A stretch of 64,000 bases of DNA, from contig CM043953.1 in the NCBI GenBank assembly GCA_014529385.2, positions 70,951,372-71,015,371 on the forward strand, in the 5' to 3' direction. Shown here piece by piece: positions 23,233 through 36,884 of this stretch. Positions within the stretch are counted from its first letter, which is position 1. Each line of letters begins with the position of its first letter. Made by a program: the position numbers and the translations under genes. This stretch comes from Adiantum capillus-veneris (Eukaryota > Streptophyta > Polypodiopsida > Polypodiales > Pteridaceae). The notes beneath the pieces are model-generated. The model saw only the letters and a program-made list of their open reading frames with translations. It was not told where the DNA came from and ran no database searches.

Positions 23233-25332
23233 TCAAACATAATACACTCGGTAATATCGATTGTGACATCCTTCCACCAATGGAGTATAGTGGTCCCATT
23301 CCTTGAGTATGTTTGATGGTTGACTCCAATAATCCTTTACGATCTTTGGCTGGAACATTTCTTCATTGGCGTGTGAGTCATACCATTCCTGAGTAAGTGA
23401 TTTTTTGGTTACAGGTACTCCCATTTCGGTATGGATAATCGCCTTCCCGTACCCAAAGTAGTCATTGAAGAAAGAAGATCCCTTTGGAAACACATCCGGT
23501 GTGTCCCATCCCACTGAGCTATGGAATATTTGCACAATCTGCAAGGCACTGAGGTCTGTTGTAGGCATTGTATAAAATTTTTACATTGCGAGGATTGTAG
23601 ATTAGTGACTTCCCAAATAAGTCAAAGAATAACTCACAAGGTACTGAACTATAGGAATGTTAATCATTGTTTTCACAAGCCATCCCCATACGTTAAATAT
23701 AACAATGTCAAAGCATCCCATAGCCATTACTAAAGGAAGTATGTTTCTAGCCATCCACGTTTCCTTTGTCAGTCTTAGGGTAAGTTCATAAGCATTTATG
23801 TACAATATTTGATTAGTGACTACAATCTCCATTCCCAACTTAAATTGTATCCACTCGATACTTCCAACAAACGAGGGTCTGTGTTGAGGTGGTTCTAAAC
23901 TCAGGATTCCCTGCAACATAATGATACGAAGCTCAAAAGGTATTTGGTACAATGAAATCCGTAGACATCAACCTTTTCATATCTCCCCTGTTATGCATGG
24001 TAGTGCAAATCTTTGCACTTCCACTCCAGTTTGGAAATGCTCTTTGACCATAAAGCGAGAGAGTATATCCACCCATATCCCTCGAGGTAAACAGTCAGTC
24101 ATCTATACACACACCCCATCACTCAAGCTAGTTAAAATGATGAAAACAAGATTCAAACTCAAATATTATATCCTCAAAACAATATGTGTTATATCAAAAT
24201 CAAATTTTTATAACCGTAGAACACCAAAAAGATGCATTGTGTTTCTAGGAAGATACATAAATACGTAAGGGTCTTATGAACCAATTCTTGGTTCCTACAG
24301 TTGTGGTTCTACCCTTATACTTGTTCACATCTCGGGTGTCACAGTTTAACACTTCAACTTGTGCACTAAAAGTCACGTCTTACTTTTCGTACCATTCTTC
24401 CCCCCGTGATATATCCTTGGGTGCTAATCCAATGAAGCAGTTTACATGAGCATGTCGTTCGTTTACATTATTTCTATAGAAGTACCTATTCGAGTTTACT
24501 GCTATTAGTTGTGCTCAGGCAAAGTCACCAATGCACCTTGGCTTCTCGTATTTGTCAAAGGTAATGGTAACATTGTGAGGGTTGTATCTGAGGATACGTC
24601 CATAGACTCTATTGAACCAATCCTGGGGTATATAATAGAATTGATTTCCACCATTTGACTTCTTTCACACTCTGATTATGACCTCGTCACAAAAATCGTA
24701 TCTTTGGTTTAGTATAAGGGCCTTCTTACTAAGTATGAGTTAACGACTCGGTATGTCCAAATAAGAGCATAAGTTAAGGTAAAGAACATATCCTTGCACT
24801 TTAACATCGCCTTCTTGGATCTTTTCCTTTACCCAAAGCTATGGATTGTGTTTGATGTTCAGGCTGAGCTTCAACATATAACTCACATGCTACGTAAGTG
24901 TTGGGTACAAGGTAATCTCTAGTCCCCTTTGAAACTCGAGCCACTTCAATTCCCCAATGGAGACTGAATCCAACCGCAATAATTGAAAAAGATTTTTTGT
25001 TCATCAAGACAATTAAGAGGATCTATCTAAACAAGACAATGAAAGAGAAAACTTAGTACACATGTGAACCAAAACTAAGTCTATGCTTTTTTTATTCATC
25101 AACATTTGATCTTTATGATTTCATTACAATATTATGGGTGTCTTGGTGTTAATTCTCTAAATATTCTTTTAACTCTCATGACAGGGCACTCTCTCAGACC
25201 TCCCATGCGACAACGTGGTGTGTAATTATCCTCTAGCTTCTCTCTTCCTATGACGGCTACAAGAGCTTCAAACTTCTTAGCTACTTCGGCAATTCTTAAC
25301 ATTTGGGAACGTATCGCCAAGTAGTAGAACAT
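23233..25332 (-). pseudogene. Extra coding-like tract upstream of gag in E3, function unknown
   Basis: Between primer site and gag the minus strand holds a long chain of open segments with protein-like composition, joined by few stops and frameshifts. Examples are RIFRELTPRHP (25132-25332 open), VARVSKGTRDYLVP (24801-25007 open), IPQDWFNRVYGRILRYNPHN (about 24600-24660), VGSIEWIQFKLGMEIV (23602-23952 open), and WDTPDVFPKGSSFF plus KEWDHYTPLVEGCHNRYY (23233-23568 open). Together they imply a decayed protein of perhaps 600-700 residues. I do not recognise the family. Extra ORFs before gag are known in some plant gypsy elements such as Ogre, but are not standard in Tekay/Del. It could be a captured host gene or a lineage-specific ORF. 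Confidence 0.6.
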
Positions 25333-25868
25333 GTCTTCTAGGCCTAACCATATTCTGAGTTGAAGTAGTCTGAGGTTGGCGAACCAATCTCTTGGACTGT
25401 CGTCAATATAGATGAAGAATTGATGGAAGGGTTCTTAGTGACGGGTAAGGTAACTACGGTCAGTACTCTTCCAACAAGTTGTGCTTCCTTGTATGCCAAA
25501 GATTTGGTCCCGATTTCTAAGTAAAAGAGTTCCCGTTAATCCCTGGACAATCATGCCACCATATTGTTAAACACTATGGCCAAAACCTCATTCCCTTAGA
25601 TAAATCATTCAGCGTCACTCTAGGAGTCATTTGTTACTACAAAACAAAAATTCAAACAAAATTACAATGACATTGTTGAACACTTCAACCGTAAATCAAA
25701 CTAAACACTTCCACTCAAGAAGACAAGTCAAACAAGTACCACCAACCAATGTCACTTATAGATGCATCATGAATACAATATCTTTTCTCAAACAACATGC
25801 ATGAATGCGCGCATGATGTATAACTAACCCGACTAGTATCAAGCTTTAGGTTATCTCCATAACCTTAA
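25333..25868 (-). other. E3 leader, no gene seen
   Basis: An untranslated region between the primer site and the first open segment. Confidence 0.5.
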
Positions 25869-25886
25869 GCATTGGCTCTGATACCA
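25869..25886 (-). promoter_or_regulatory. E3 primer binding site (initiator tRNA-Met)
   Basis: The minus strand reads TGGTATCAGAGCCAATGC, two bases inside the 5' LTR. The first 12 bases are the standard plant initiator tRNA-Met complement. Confidence 0.93.
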
Positions 25887-26156
25887 GGTGAGAGATACCC
25901 CTCCCCCGGGGGACTATGCACAAAATATAAAATCTATACTTTTATACAACTTTCAACATACATCAGAGTTGCGGAAGCATTTGCATAGGGGAGGAGTTCT
26001 TAGCGCCCGACCAAGCATGGGGTTTAGGCCACGAGCCGGACTGCATCCAGAGGTACCTAGCGACTAGTGCAACCCTTGAATGGGTGTTATAAATGAAAGC
26101 GTACTCAAGAAAAATATAACGTTGTGGAGGGTAAATATATATATACACCACGTTGC

Positions 26157-26169
26157 GGGGGGGGGGGGG

Positions 26170-26221
<52 letters not shown>
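26157..26221. repeat. Poly-G plus (GA)n in E3 5' LTR
   Basis: Sixteen consecutive G bases followed by about 49 bases of GA, replacing the pure GA tract of the other LTR. Confidence 0.95.
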
Positions 26222-26225
<4 letters not shown>

Positions 26226-28177
26226 AGTGGAGGGTGAAATAGAGTGCACAAAGACATGAGAAGATGACAACAGAGAATCTTTAAATGCCCATCTAAATGG
26301 AACATGCAACCATGTATTAATGCAATGACAAAATCTGGGTATACCATAATATCAAAAGTTTAGGACAAAATAACTAGCAAAGCACCAAACCCTGTGTAGA
26401 GATTGACCGTCCACCCATCCACTTCCACCATACTACGGACAGAGAGAATTTCACTTTATCGAGAGCGAGCCAGAACACCTCCAACCTACGTGAGCCAGAC
26501 ATAGGCTGAAGCGGCCTCCCTCCATGAACTCGAGCTCTTAAAGGATTCCAAATACGAGCTGGTGGTAGGGTATAAACACCAACCATACCACTTTAGTTGC
26601 CATGCCTCTTCAATGCCCTGCACCATCTGTTTACGCAAAGCCAAGGCAAAATCCCCGACGCATTAGCCGTGTAGGTCATTCAATCCTCACTTGGAGTTTG
26701 ACACATCCCTTGCAATCACACACATGTGACCCTTAAGATGTGGTTCTTTTATGCATAAAAAGAGTCCGACCAACAACTAATCATGATATAAAAATCCAAT
26801 TTTGACAACATCCAACCATGCAAAATTGATGCATGACATATGCACTTCACCTCTCTAGCACATAGAGCTAGTTTTTGACCTAGAAAGGTGGAAAGCAATC
26901 ACAACCATGCATATGAGGCATCCACATCAATCCATGAAATCCCATACATCATATGATAACATTCCATCACCATAAACATGATACAAAAGAGCTCCAACCT
27001 TTAGGTCGAACCATAACTTCACACATATGCAAAAAACAAAATTTTGGCATGCAAAGCATGCAATTGAAAGTATTTGACCTCAAACCAATGCATCAATCTC
27101 AACGCAAATATATAGACTATCACTCTATCACATCACTTCGGCCATATGGTACTCACACAACAAACGATAACCCCAAAAGAAAGCCACTTTATTCATATCT
27201 GCCTATGCGGTTCGAGATGTTTAACCATATACTTCCACATAAGTTTATGGCCATCTAATGATTGAAATCAACTCACCAAACCTAATTTTCAAAAAATTCA
27301 TCTTGGCAAATGCAGGAAAAGAAATTTTGTATGTTTTGGAGAATGGTTTTTCCTGATCATTGCTACTGACCCACAAATATTTTGTACGAAGAATAATAAT
27401 TAGACACATTTCTAGTTGTCTATCATTGATATGGCTCATAGAGTTTGGATCACAAAACATACCAAAAACTTGACAAAAACTGAAATCCGTACTGATTATC
27501 CAAAAATTGTGTCTGACTTGAAAAATCTTGTTCAAATTAAGTTTTGACTTGACTCAAAGGCTTAAAACAGGGATAAAACATATAAAAACAGCTCGGTCAA
27601 CTCACGACGTCATATGGTACTCTCCCTTGGTAGCACCCTTATGCGTGTAGGTAAAATCGATTATAGAGTGATTAATAACTCGCATTCCTGAAGCGATAAT
27701 GGAGACCTGAATTCATTTATCGTCAAGTTTCATCAAGTTTTTCAATTAGTTAAGTGGGTTTGTCCATTCGGTGAATCTATATAGTGGTTCTCTAAGGAGC
27801 CTGGAGTCAAAAATTGTGGTTGTGTAGTGGGCAGCAAAATGTTTTTTGACCATATCTCTTAGCTCGTGCGTGTTTTTCACATGACACCAAAGAGAGAAAA
27901 TGTTCTAAATGATGTATTTTGTCTCTGATTTAAAGGGTTCGGGATGATTCATAACGGTTTGTGATTTATGACCAAAACAGTGTCCCTACCGCCTCTATGA
28001 TGTGAAACAAAAAGCGCTTTTTATGCGCGTACATGATCATAAACGCATCATGTGCATAAATCAACGTGTTAAACATGATGAAATAATCATGGGGCAACTT
28101 CGTATGTACTCGGTTGATCCATAAATACACTTGTAGGCGAGAAAACAATCTCCGAGAGGGTGACTACTCAAAAAAAT

Positions 28178-28289
<112 letters not shown>

Positions 28290-29438
28290 GGCTATGGAGT
28301 TTAGAGCTTTTCACCGTGCTTTAGAATCTCTTAGGGGCTGTCAAAAGGATTCTTGCTTTGCCACAAGAGAGCGGTGATGAGAGCTACGTAGAGGTATCCA
28401 CCACGAGAGCTTCCAGAGGGCGCGTACACCGTGAAACAAGAGAGGAGATAATAAGCAAATAGAGAGAGAATGTCCTTCTTCTTCTTCTTGAGAGAGAAAG
28501 AAGAGCTTGCACCACTCCCTGTAATAGATACGTATAGTCTTGCTATAGTAGATGCAACAGACGACACTGAAAACTGAGCACTCTATGCCAATTTATAGGT
28601 TTTGCAGCTGCTCGGAGTGTGGTAGCGCTACCTCTTCTGCCAAGAATAGCTCCATAACTTTTGGGACTTTAAAAAAAAAAAAGAAAAACTCAGGCCTTGC
28701 TTTTGGTGGTCAAGTCTCCCACTTACCATTCATTTTTTATAGCAAAATTGACCATCGGAGCATTATCTAGCCAACTAATGGAAACCGTAGGTAGACTATG
28801 CCATACCGTAATGTCCTGACATAATTATGACTTTTTATTTACAGTACCGCTTTTTATAAAAATATTTCTCGTAAAAATCTTGTCTAGACCCGTTTTTGCT
28901 CTGGTGATCATTTTTAAATCCGACGAAGACTACAATTATTATTTTTACATTTAGGTCATCATAAAAAGCACATTACTTTTCAAAAACACCAAAAAGCATG
29001 AAAAGCTAAAAATAGCGTAAAAAGAAAAAAAATTAAAATTTTCTAAAATTGAACCACGGGTTCTCCTCATCCACTAGAATAAGAAAGTGGACTCGCTTTT
29101 CACTAAAAATCATTAAAAGCTATAAATATCATGAAAAACACTCCAAAAGTAGATTTTTACAAAATTGAACCATAGCTTTTTTGGAACACGTAGATTAAGG
29201 ATCCGACCTTGCTTTTCGCAAAAAAGCACTAAAAAGCATGAAAAAACTAAAACTATCGGATTTTTCCAAAATTGCACCAAACATCCGTCTAACCTACTCA
29301 ATATGGAAACGACCTTACTTTTCACTTTAGAACCTTCCAATACTGTTAATCAAGCATCTTAAGTCAAAAATTGGCAAATAGATATTGCAAGCTATTTTTC
29401 TTATTTTTAGAAGAGACCCAAAAATTGGGGATCTTGCA

Positions 29439-29443
29439 AGATT
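29439..29443. repeat. E3 right target-site duplication
   Basis: AGATT, identical to 10124-10128. Confidence 0.9.
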
Positions 29444-29967
29444 CACGATTTTTAAAAAAAATACCAAATGCAGCTTCGTCGATTTAGGCAACATAAGTGC
29501 AGATTTGCCGATTTAGGCAGCACGTCTATTTGGTGTAGATATGTTGATTTTGGCAACACCAATCACGAAATCATGATGCACTGGTTGGCCACCACTGTCC
29601 TTAGTATGATTTTGTTTATTAAATAAAAGATATTTGGATTTGAAATTGGAGTTGGTACATGATTATTTTCTGTTGCAACAACATTTATGAAATTGGACTT
29701 GACATTTATGAGATTGATGATGAGTGTGACCAATGATATTCTAATTCATCAGGGTATGACATATACTACTTATTCTAGTGGTATGGGACACTAGAATAAT
29801 AGTATATGGATGACGACATGCATAAACAACATTGTTTAGTTTAATACATTTTTTCTTTTACTTTGAGATGTTCCTAACACAGAATACTAATCACTGCTTT
29901 TGACCAGTATAGTTTGCAAATTCTTATCTTTGCAATTGAGGACAATTGCTTTTCCAACATAGAGGTA
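29444..29967 (+). other. E2 3' internal region resumed after E3
   Basis: Continues from 10123. It aligns in reverse with E2b 850-1400. It contains motif copies (GTCGATTTAGGCAACA, GCCGATTTAGGCAGCAC, GTTGATTTTGGCAACACC) at 29490-29560 and ends with the polypurine-like ACATAGAGGTA (29957-29967) before the LTR. Confidence 0.8.
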
Positions 29968-30301
29968 TGTAATGGATTTGATATTTTACTATTTATTGCA
30001 GTTTTCAAGTGGAAAAAGAATTAGCAGCTAATGGACTACGTGAAGGATATGGAATTTTATGTACATTATTATTCAAGTGATCTTTTATGAGCTTTGGCTA
30101 TTTATGACCGACCGACCAGTTTACTCACTTTGACCATTCAAGAAATCTATAAAGTAAAGACGTGCAAGAGAGAAATAGTCACTCTTGCACGGGGGGAGAT
30201 TGCACCCAGTGGCTGCGTTATTCTTCTCTCCTCTCCTCCCTCCTCTCCTCTCACTGTGCCGGCGTAGCACTTCGTTCTAGGAGGCGCATCTGCACATTCT
30301 T

Positions 30302-30351
<50 letters not shown>

Positions 30352-30485
30352 TCTCTCTCTATGTTCGCGTATGACGTTGATTATGTGCTATAGGATTGGT
30401 CTGGTAAGCAGATTTGTGCATTTCATGGATTGCAATATGTTGTTTTATGGTATTTTCTAGGGACATCGCGCCTCCGTTTGTAGTA
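29968..30485 (+). repeat. E2 3' LTR (518 bp)
   Basis: Starts TGTAATGGATTTGATATTTT. It ends TTTGTAGTA, the terminal CA having mutated to TA, and is followed by the TTTTT target duplication. It is longer than the 5' LTR partly through a (CT)n tract at 30306-30361. Confidence 0.85.
30306..30361 (+). repeat. (CT)n microsatellite in E2 3' LTR
   Basis: CT run on the sense strand. The 5' LTR has only a short CT-rich segment at this position (4797-4830). Confidence 0.9.
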
Positions 30486-30599
30486 TTTTTGTCCTTGAAA
30501 ACCAAAAAGAGAAACTTCTTCTTCCAAACACTAATATTTTCCCAAGTGGCGCCTTGTTCAGGTCGATATTTTCACTTTACTAAAGCTTGTCGACGTACA

Positions 30600-30895
30600 T
30601 GATGGCGAGTCTGCAAATAATGATAATCTAAGATGCATTGAGGTTCATGTGGTTAGACTGGAGGTTCAATGAAATCAACCAAAATGTGTTGGTCAATGGC
30701 ATTGTCATCCCCACGCAAGCGTTTGTGTAAATGACTCACATGAAATACTAGATGCATACGAGAGTGTGCAAGTAATGAGTGTTTGTAGGCACGATCACCA
30801 ACTCGCTTGAGTATCTTGAAAGGCCCACAATATCTCGGAGATAATTTAGTTGTTGACCCAGTCTTCAGTCTTTTTGAATGCTTTGGCACACGCAA
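30600..30895 (-). pseudogene. E1 integrase C-terminal module
   Basis: The minus strand reads LSPRYCGPFKILKRVGDRAY and LVFHVSHLHKRL, the GPY/F module found at the C-terminus of Ty3/gypsy integrases, involved in DNA binding. A residual HILVDFIEPP follows, and no complete chromodomain is visible. It is open for 80 codons. Confidence 0.85.
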
Positions 30896-31490
30896 AAAGA
30901 CCTCTTTCCCTTCCGTGAAGGTAACTTGTCGGCGTTTCTCATCAGCATAGTTCTTATACCTATCATGTGCTTGTCAAACATTTTGACGAGCCAATTTCAA
31001 CATTTCCATATGGTCTTGGAGAAAATCCTTGACCTGTTGGAGTTTTTCAGTTGCCAACCCCACCGTAATGGGTGACCTAAGTTGAAAACCATACATGATC
31101 TTGAAAGGATTAAATCTAGTCGTAACATGCTTAACACTATTGTAAGCAAACTCAAGAATAGGAAGATAGCCTATTCACTTTGATTGCTTCTTGCTAATGT
31201 ATTCTTGTAGCATATCCTATAACACTTGATTGACTCTTTTAGTCTGACCTTCCGTTTCAAGGTGATACTTAGGTTGAGTTGTATACCGAATTGTTTAAAA
31301 GTTTTCTTAATGCCTGCGTGCCCTGAATTTGGACTGTCATGAAATTCATCAAGAATTGGGCGCCGAATGTCCGCGTCCATTTATACACTTACTCTCCCCT
31401 TGTGGAGTAGGTACCCATCAAAGATGGAAATTTTTTTCCATGTTTGCAGCTCCTCACTCGATAGAGGAGAAATGAGTGTGGAGGTAAAAG
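30896..31490 (-). pseudogene. E1 integrase, core largely deleted
   Basis: The minus strand shows the zinc-binding start ILDEFHDSPNSGHAGIKKTF (about 31290-31350), then almost at once QLNLS and TEGQTKRVNQVL followed by DMLQEYISKKQSK (about 31180-31270). In intact integrases about 70-100 residues with the first two catalytic aspartates separate these blocks, so an internal deletion is evident. Further downstream traces run to 30900. It cannot be catalytic. Confidence 0.8.
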
Positions 31491-32245
31491 ATGCACTATC
31501 AGCATTGGAGTGAGAAGGATCCCTCACTTTTACATGGCTCCACACTTTGGAGTATGCCTGGTCTGCTCAAATTTTCCCTTAAGGGATTCCAAAAACTCGC
31601 TTTGTACTTCAATAAAGAGAAGGGAGTTAATATCAGGCATTTGATTATGAGAATCAGCTATCACATTATATCATCCTTTATGATATCAGAGCTTAGCATC
31701 ATACTCCTAAAAAATTTCAGTCCACCTGGCCTTTAGACCCTTCAAGTATGATTGTTGTGTAACCATTTAATGCTTTCATGGTCAAACACAATTTCAAATT
31801 GTGTCCCATACAAATAATGTTGCCAAGTCTTCAAGGCTGACACTATTGTATACAATTCTATTTGATAAGCAAAATAATTTTGCTGGGTTGAATCAAGCTT
31901 CTTTCTTTTGAATGCAATTGTCCTTCCCTCATGTAGAAGGATTTCTCCAATAGCATGGCTACTGGCATCAGTTTCTAAAGTGAATGGATTCAAAGGATCC
32001 ACAATAGCTAAAATAGGAGCAGTAGCTGGTGCGTCCTTAAGAGCCTCAAAACTTTGATGTTGAGATGAATCCCACTGGAAAGTTTTGCCATTGGCCTTCA
32101 ATTGGTCTGTCATCAAAAGTGCAATCTGGACATAGTTTTTAACGAACCTTTGATAAAAACCTGCAAATCTCAAGAAAATATGAATCTCTTCCAGATTTCT
32201 AGGAGAGAGCCACCTCCAAATGGCATCCACTTTGGATCGATCCAT
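31491..32245 (-). pseudogene. E1 RNase H
   Basis: A long minus-strand open stretch (31742-32245) reads FLRFAGFYQRFVKNY, TLETDASSHAIGEILLHEGR, AFKRKKLDSTQQNYFAYQIE and SALKTWQHYLYGTQFE, a textbook gypsy RT connection plus RNase H. The catalytic aspartate of ETDAS is kept. The DHQSLKWL block has changed to DHESIKWL. The part to 31491 is not readable. Confidence 0.88.
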
Positions 32246-32810
32246 GAGTGACCCATTAGCTAAAATAACATGCCCTAAATAGTGAATCTCCTCCTTGAGA
32301 AAATCACACTTTGATTATTTGGCATATAGCTTATGTTCTTGTAACAAGTCAAACACCTGCTTGAGATGTTGTAGATGCTCTTCTTTAGAAGCACTATACA
32401 TGATAATTTCATTGAGAAAAACAATAACAAACTTGCCCAGATATGGTCTCAAGGCACTATCCATAAGTGTCATGAAAGTAGTTGGCGCATTGGTCAACCC
32501 GAAGGGCATAACCAAAAATCATAGTGTCCAACACCGTGTTCAGAGTGTAGTCTTGGGTTTATCCGCAAGGCTTATGAGTACTTGATGATACCATGACTGT
32601 AAGTCTATTTTGTAAAGATACGGGTGTGAGTGAGCTTATCAAATAGCTCATCCACTCTTGGTAAAGAGTACTTGTTCTTAACAGTGACCGCATTCAATCC
32701 TCGATAGGCTATGCACATGCGCATGCTACTATCTTTTTTCTTCACCAATAGGATTGGAGAAGCCGTGGTGAGGAACTAGGTTGTATAAAACCTCTATTAA
32801 GATAGTCAGC
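32246..32810 (-). pseudogene. E1 reverse transcriptase
   Basis: The minus strand shows [48 protein letters not shown] and KFVIVFLNEIIMYS. The catalytic FLDD has become FLNE, so both aspartates are lost even apart from the frameshifts (near 32510 and 32640). It is recognisably Ty3/gypsy. Confidence 0.88.
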
Positions 32811-32968
32811 AAGCTGACATTCCATCTCAACAGCTCAAAATGGCTCATTCTACAGGGTGGGATGCTTACAGGTTTACTGTCTACAACCACGTCTATCCTA
32901 TGTTGCACAGCCCGTGTCGGCGATAACCCTGGTGGTAAACATTTGGAAAAATATATTTATACTCCAAT

Positions 32969-33022
32969 AATAATTTCTTTAAACAGTTAGCAACATTTTC
33001 TTTAAATAGTTAGCAACATTTT
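32969..33022. repeat. 27-bp tandem duplication in E1
   Basis: The unit TTTCTTTAAACAGTTAGCAACATT is duplicated with one change, between reverse transcriptase and protease of E1. Confidence 0.75.
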
Positions 33023-33325
33023 CTTGTTCACGAGAGAGAGTAGTTGTAGATGGAATAGAAGAGAGAGAAGCATGTGGCCTTGAGGAATTGTCTAGTAAAA
33101 CATGATCTACATTATAAAGAAAATGACACATGAAGTAACACAAGAAAAATTCTTCTATTTCATTATTAGAAGTGAGCTTCATAAGCTTTGATGTACAAAT
33201 AAGTGGTGAAGAAGGCACATCTGTCTCTCCCAACAGCACCATGTGCACGCCATTGGATTTGAACATTAAGTTGTTGTGCTCATAGCTATGCTAAAGTGCC
33301 GGTCCTAGACTATGTGAGGACTATC

Positions 33326-33658
33326 TTACCACTCTCTACCCAATACCACACCTGCCCACTCCATATTCATAACGTGGAAGTTCAAGGATGTGTGATACCC
33401 TTGAATTTCCAATGGCACATCTTTTACTTGAGTGTCCCACACCTCAGCATCATGGCGGGTCATCATCGCTACCTTCTGATAGTGGGAACTCGGAGCCTGA
33501 GGCAACTTGAGCCGTTTCAATAACGTATAGTTAATGAAACCGTGTGAAGCACCATCGTCTACCAAGATCCACACCTTGTGCCCTTGGATGGACCCACGCA
33601 TATGCACCAACTCTTGTGGGCCATAGGTCAACTGCCACATGAAGCTGTGATACAACAT
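33326..33658 (-). pseudogene. E1 aspartic protease
   Basis: The minus strand reads MRGSIQGHKVWILVDDGASH with FINYTLL after it, and MEWAGVVLGREW at the end, matching the chromovirus protease pattern (usual DSGSTHNFI, VILGMDWL). The active-site DSG is here DDG, which would abolish normal catalysis. It is open throughout. Confidence 0.82.
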
Positions 33659-34775
33659 TCATGCACCACCTTGGTGTGTATTTCCTCCACATTGTAGAAA
33701 AGAAAGGAGGACTCAAGAGGCAATAGATGCACCATGTGCACTATCCGCTCTTTTTCTTGGGCTACAAATTTTCCCTTGGCATAGTCGCTTTTGCCATGCC
33801 CACTCTCTAAACATGTAAAACATAGTTTTTCTTTTTTAGCCTTCTCAAACACTCAATTAAGAGAGGACTCCTAGACCCCTTGGGTTTTTTAGAGGCCTTC
33901 GATGCAGCTATTATAAAATTTCTTTTATTGTGCCCATGTTGTGTGCATGTATTTGCATCTGTAGTGGCAAACACATGATTATTATTTAGTGGTCTCTCAT
34001 CAAGATTGTCTTGAATATGAGCTTGCACTACTGCCTCCTCAAGTGTCTTGGGATTGTGAGTCTTGACATGCTTCTTAAGCTCTAGTATCACATCGCGAAT
34101 AGACTCCAGGTTGAGAATGACTTCCCATTAGTGTGAGATTATTCCAATAGTGTTTTATGAAGTCGCAGGAACACTTATCCCAAGGAGAACAATTTTTGTC
34201 CACTTCATTTGTGGCCAAAAATTCTTTTTTAAATATAGCCTCAAAGGCTACCCAAGTCTCTGGTATGATTCGCTTTTCCTTGAGAGACACCCACCATTTA
34301 TAGGCCTTGTCTTCTAATGTCATACTTGTTTGCAGTGCCTTGGCTGCGTCCGAAGTGCGTGGCAGATAATGAATCCCATTCCGTCTACTAAGGAATATAT
34401 TCATTGCATATTTATTGCCTTCTCTTTTGTCTCCCCTAAAAATTGGTGGTTTTTAATTTTTCAACAAATTGTCCACCTCTTTCTGCTCCCCTGATTGGAG
34501 CCTTGCTCCTGCATATGTGTGCCAGCATAACCCTTGGTCTGTTGTTGCATAAATTGCACTACTAAATCTGATAATTTAGTAACATTTTCATTCAAACGTG
34601 CAAAATTATTATCCATCACGGACATAGATATTTGCAATGCATGAAACTCTTGTATATCAAAGCAACTCATAGCTATCATTCGCACCTTGTGCCACGCGGG
34701 TACCCTCCATGAGTGTACCTGACTGTGAGGAAACATCAGGTGGATTTGGCATAGAATACTCAAAATCAAATGCAT
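33628..34775 (-). pseudogene. E1 gag
   Basis: Three overlapping minus-strand open pieces. 34461-34775 has VMDNNFARLNENVTKLSDLV, a likely coiled coil. 34075-34404 has TLEDKAYKWWVSLKEKR and TWVAFEAIFKKEF, the capsid domain of plant gypsy gag. 33628-33852 has the knuckle CFTCLESGHGKSDY, in which the final cysteine is replaced by tyrosine. At least two frameshifts separate the pieces. Confidence 0.85.
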
Positions 34776-35544
<769 letters not shown>

Positions 35545-35775
35545 TTTGATCTTGCACGCCACACCCGTTATAGCTTATGCTCCCCTCAGCCGTGCGCTCC
35601 CCATGAGCCCAACTGTGATTGATTTGGCGGAGGTCAAACGCCCCTCCCGCCTCGCCCTAAGAAGCCCTACACGTGCCACCCTCGTCGTCCTCCTCCCCAA
35701 CATTCATGAGCATGCAAAACAAAGTGGTAGAGGTGACCATTCCTTTTGCTAAAAAAAACCTTACTTAGATACCAA

Positions 35776-35878
35776 TCTAGGAACCGAGGGGACTAGCTTA
35801 GGAGATCCACCTCCCGACCACCCTATATGTGGACCGTGTGGCTCATTGCCCTAGTCCAATTGGATCCCCAATCTGTAT

Positions 35879-35883
<5 letters not shown>
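35776..35883 (-). repeat. E1 5' LTR, truncated
   Basis: Matches 4310-4400 of the 3' LTR (GGGGACTAGCTTAGGAGATC, CCAATTGGATCCC) and is then lost in a microsatellite. Just inside it the minus strand has TGGTATCT (35767-35774), a decayed primer site. The remaining LTR (CCCTTGGCC repeats) is not found on the far side of the microsatellite. Confidence 0.6.
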
Positions 35884-36191
<308 letters not shown>

Positions 36192-36880
36192 TTTTATTAT
36201 TGTTCTCGGAGGTCAAATATGACCTATGGGACCAAAGTATGGCTGATGAGTGACTCTTGATGCTCCAAAATTGTGGTGATGAGAGTCACAATGGAGAGCC
36301 CACATTGTGTCTTGGAGAGGAAAGTGTGTAAGTCTAAGTCATGGCTAAAAATGTGAAGGAAGCAAGTTCAGATGTGACTAAAAGCTGAGCACTCTAGTAG
36401 TGTGTGGTACTCAGACTCTCAAACTTGCAGTGAGCATAATGTGCACAATTGATTTGACTGTCCTCCATTGCCCCAATGCTCTGTCTTGCATCGAAGGAGT
36501 GGGAGCAATAGTACGTATCCATGACAACGTGACAACCTCAAGCATATAAGGGTGAGTATAGTTTCCTTTTCCTGTGAAGAACATGGTTTTGTAGTTGGGG
36601 GCAATATAGGTGGTGTAATGTATGAAGCGTGACCCATTGGATTTCTACCAAGCCATAATACATTGGCATTGTAAAAAATCTTCATTCACTTGGGAGCCAA
36701 TTGAGGCATCATGTAGTAAGTGTAATGCATCCCATCTCCCAAACCACTTCAATGTCTTGCATCCATCTCGTGCTAAAGATCTTGCTTTAATGCCTCATTT
36801 GAAATTTTTTGCTTGCTTCCCATGATATTGTAGGAAGTTGATGTGAGGGGTTTTTACACATCTTTATCATGTACTCCACA
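36192..36880. other. Unassigned spacer
   Basis: No gene, LTR or repeat recognised. Confidence 0.4.
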
Positions 36881-36884
36881 ACCC

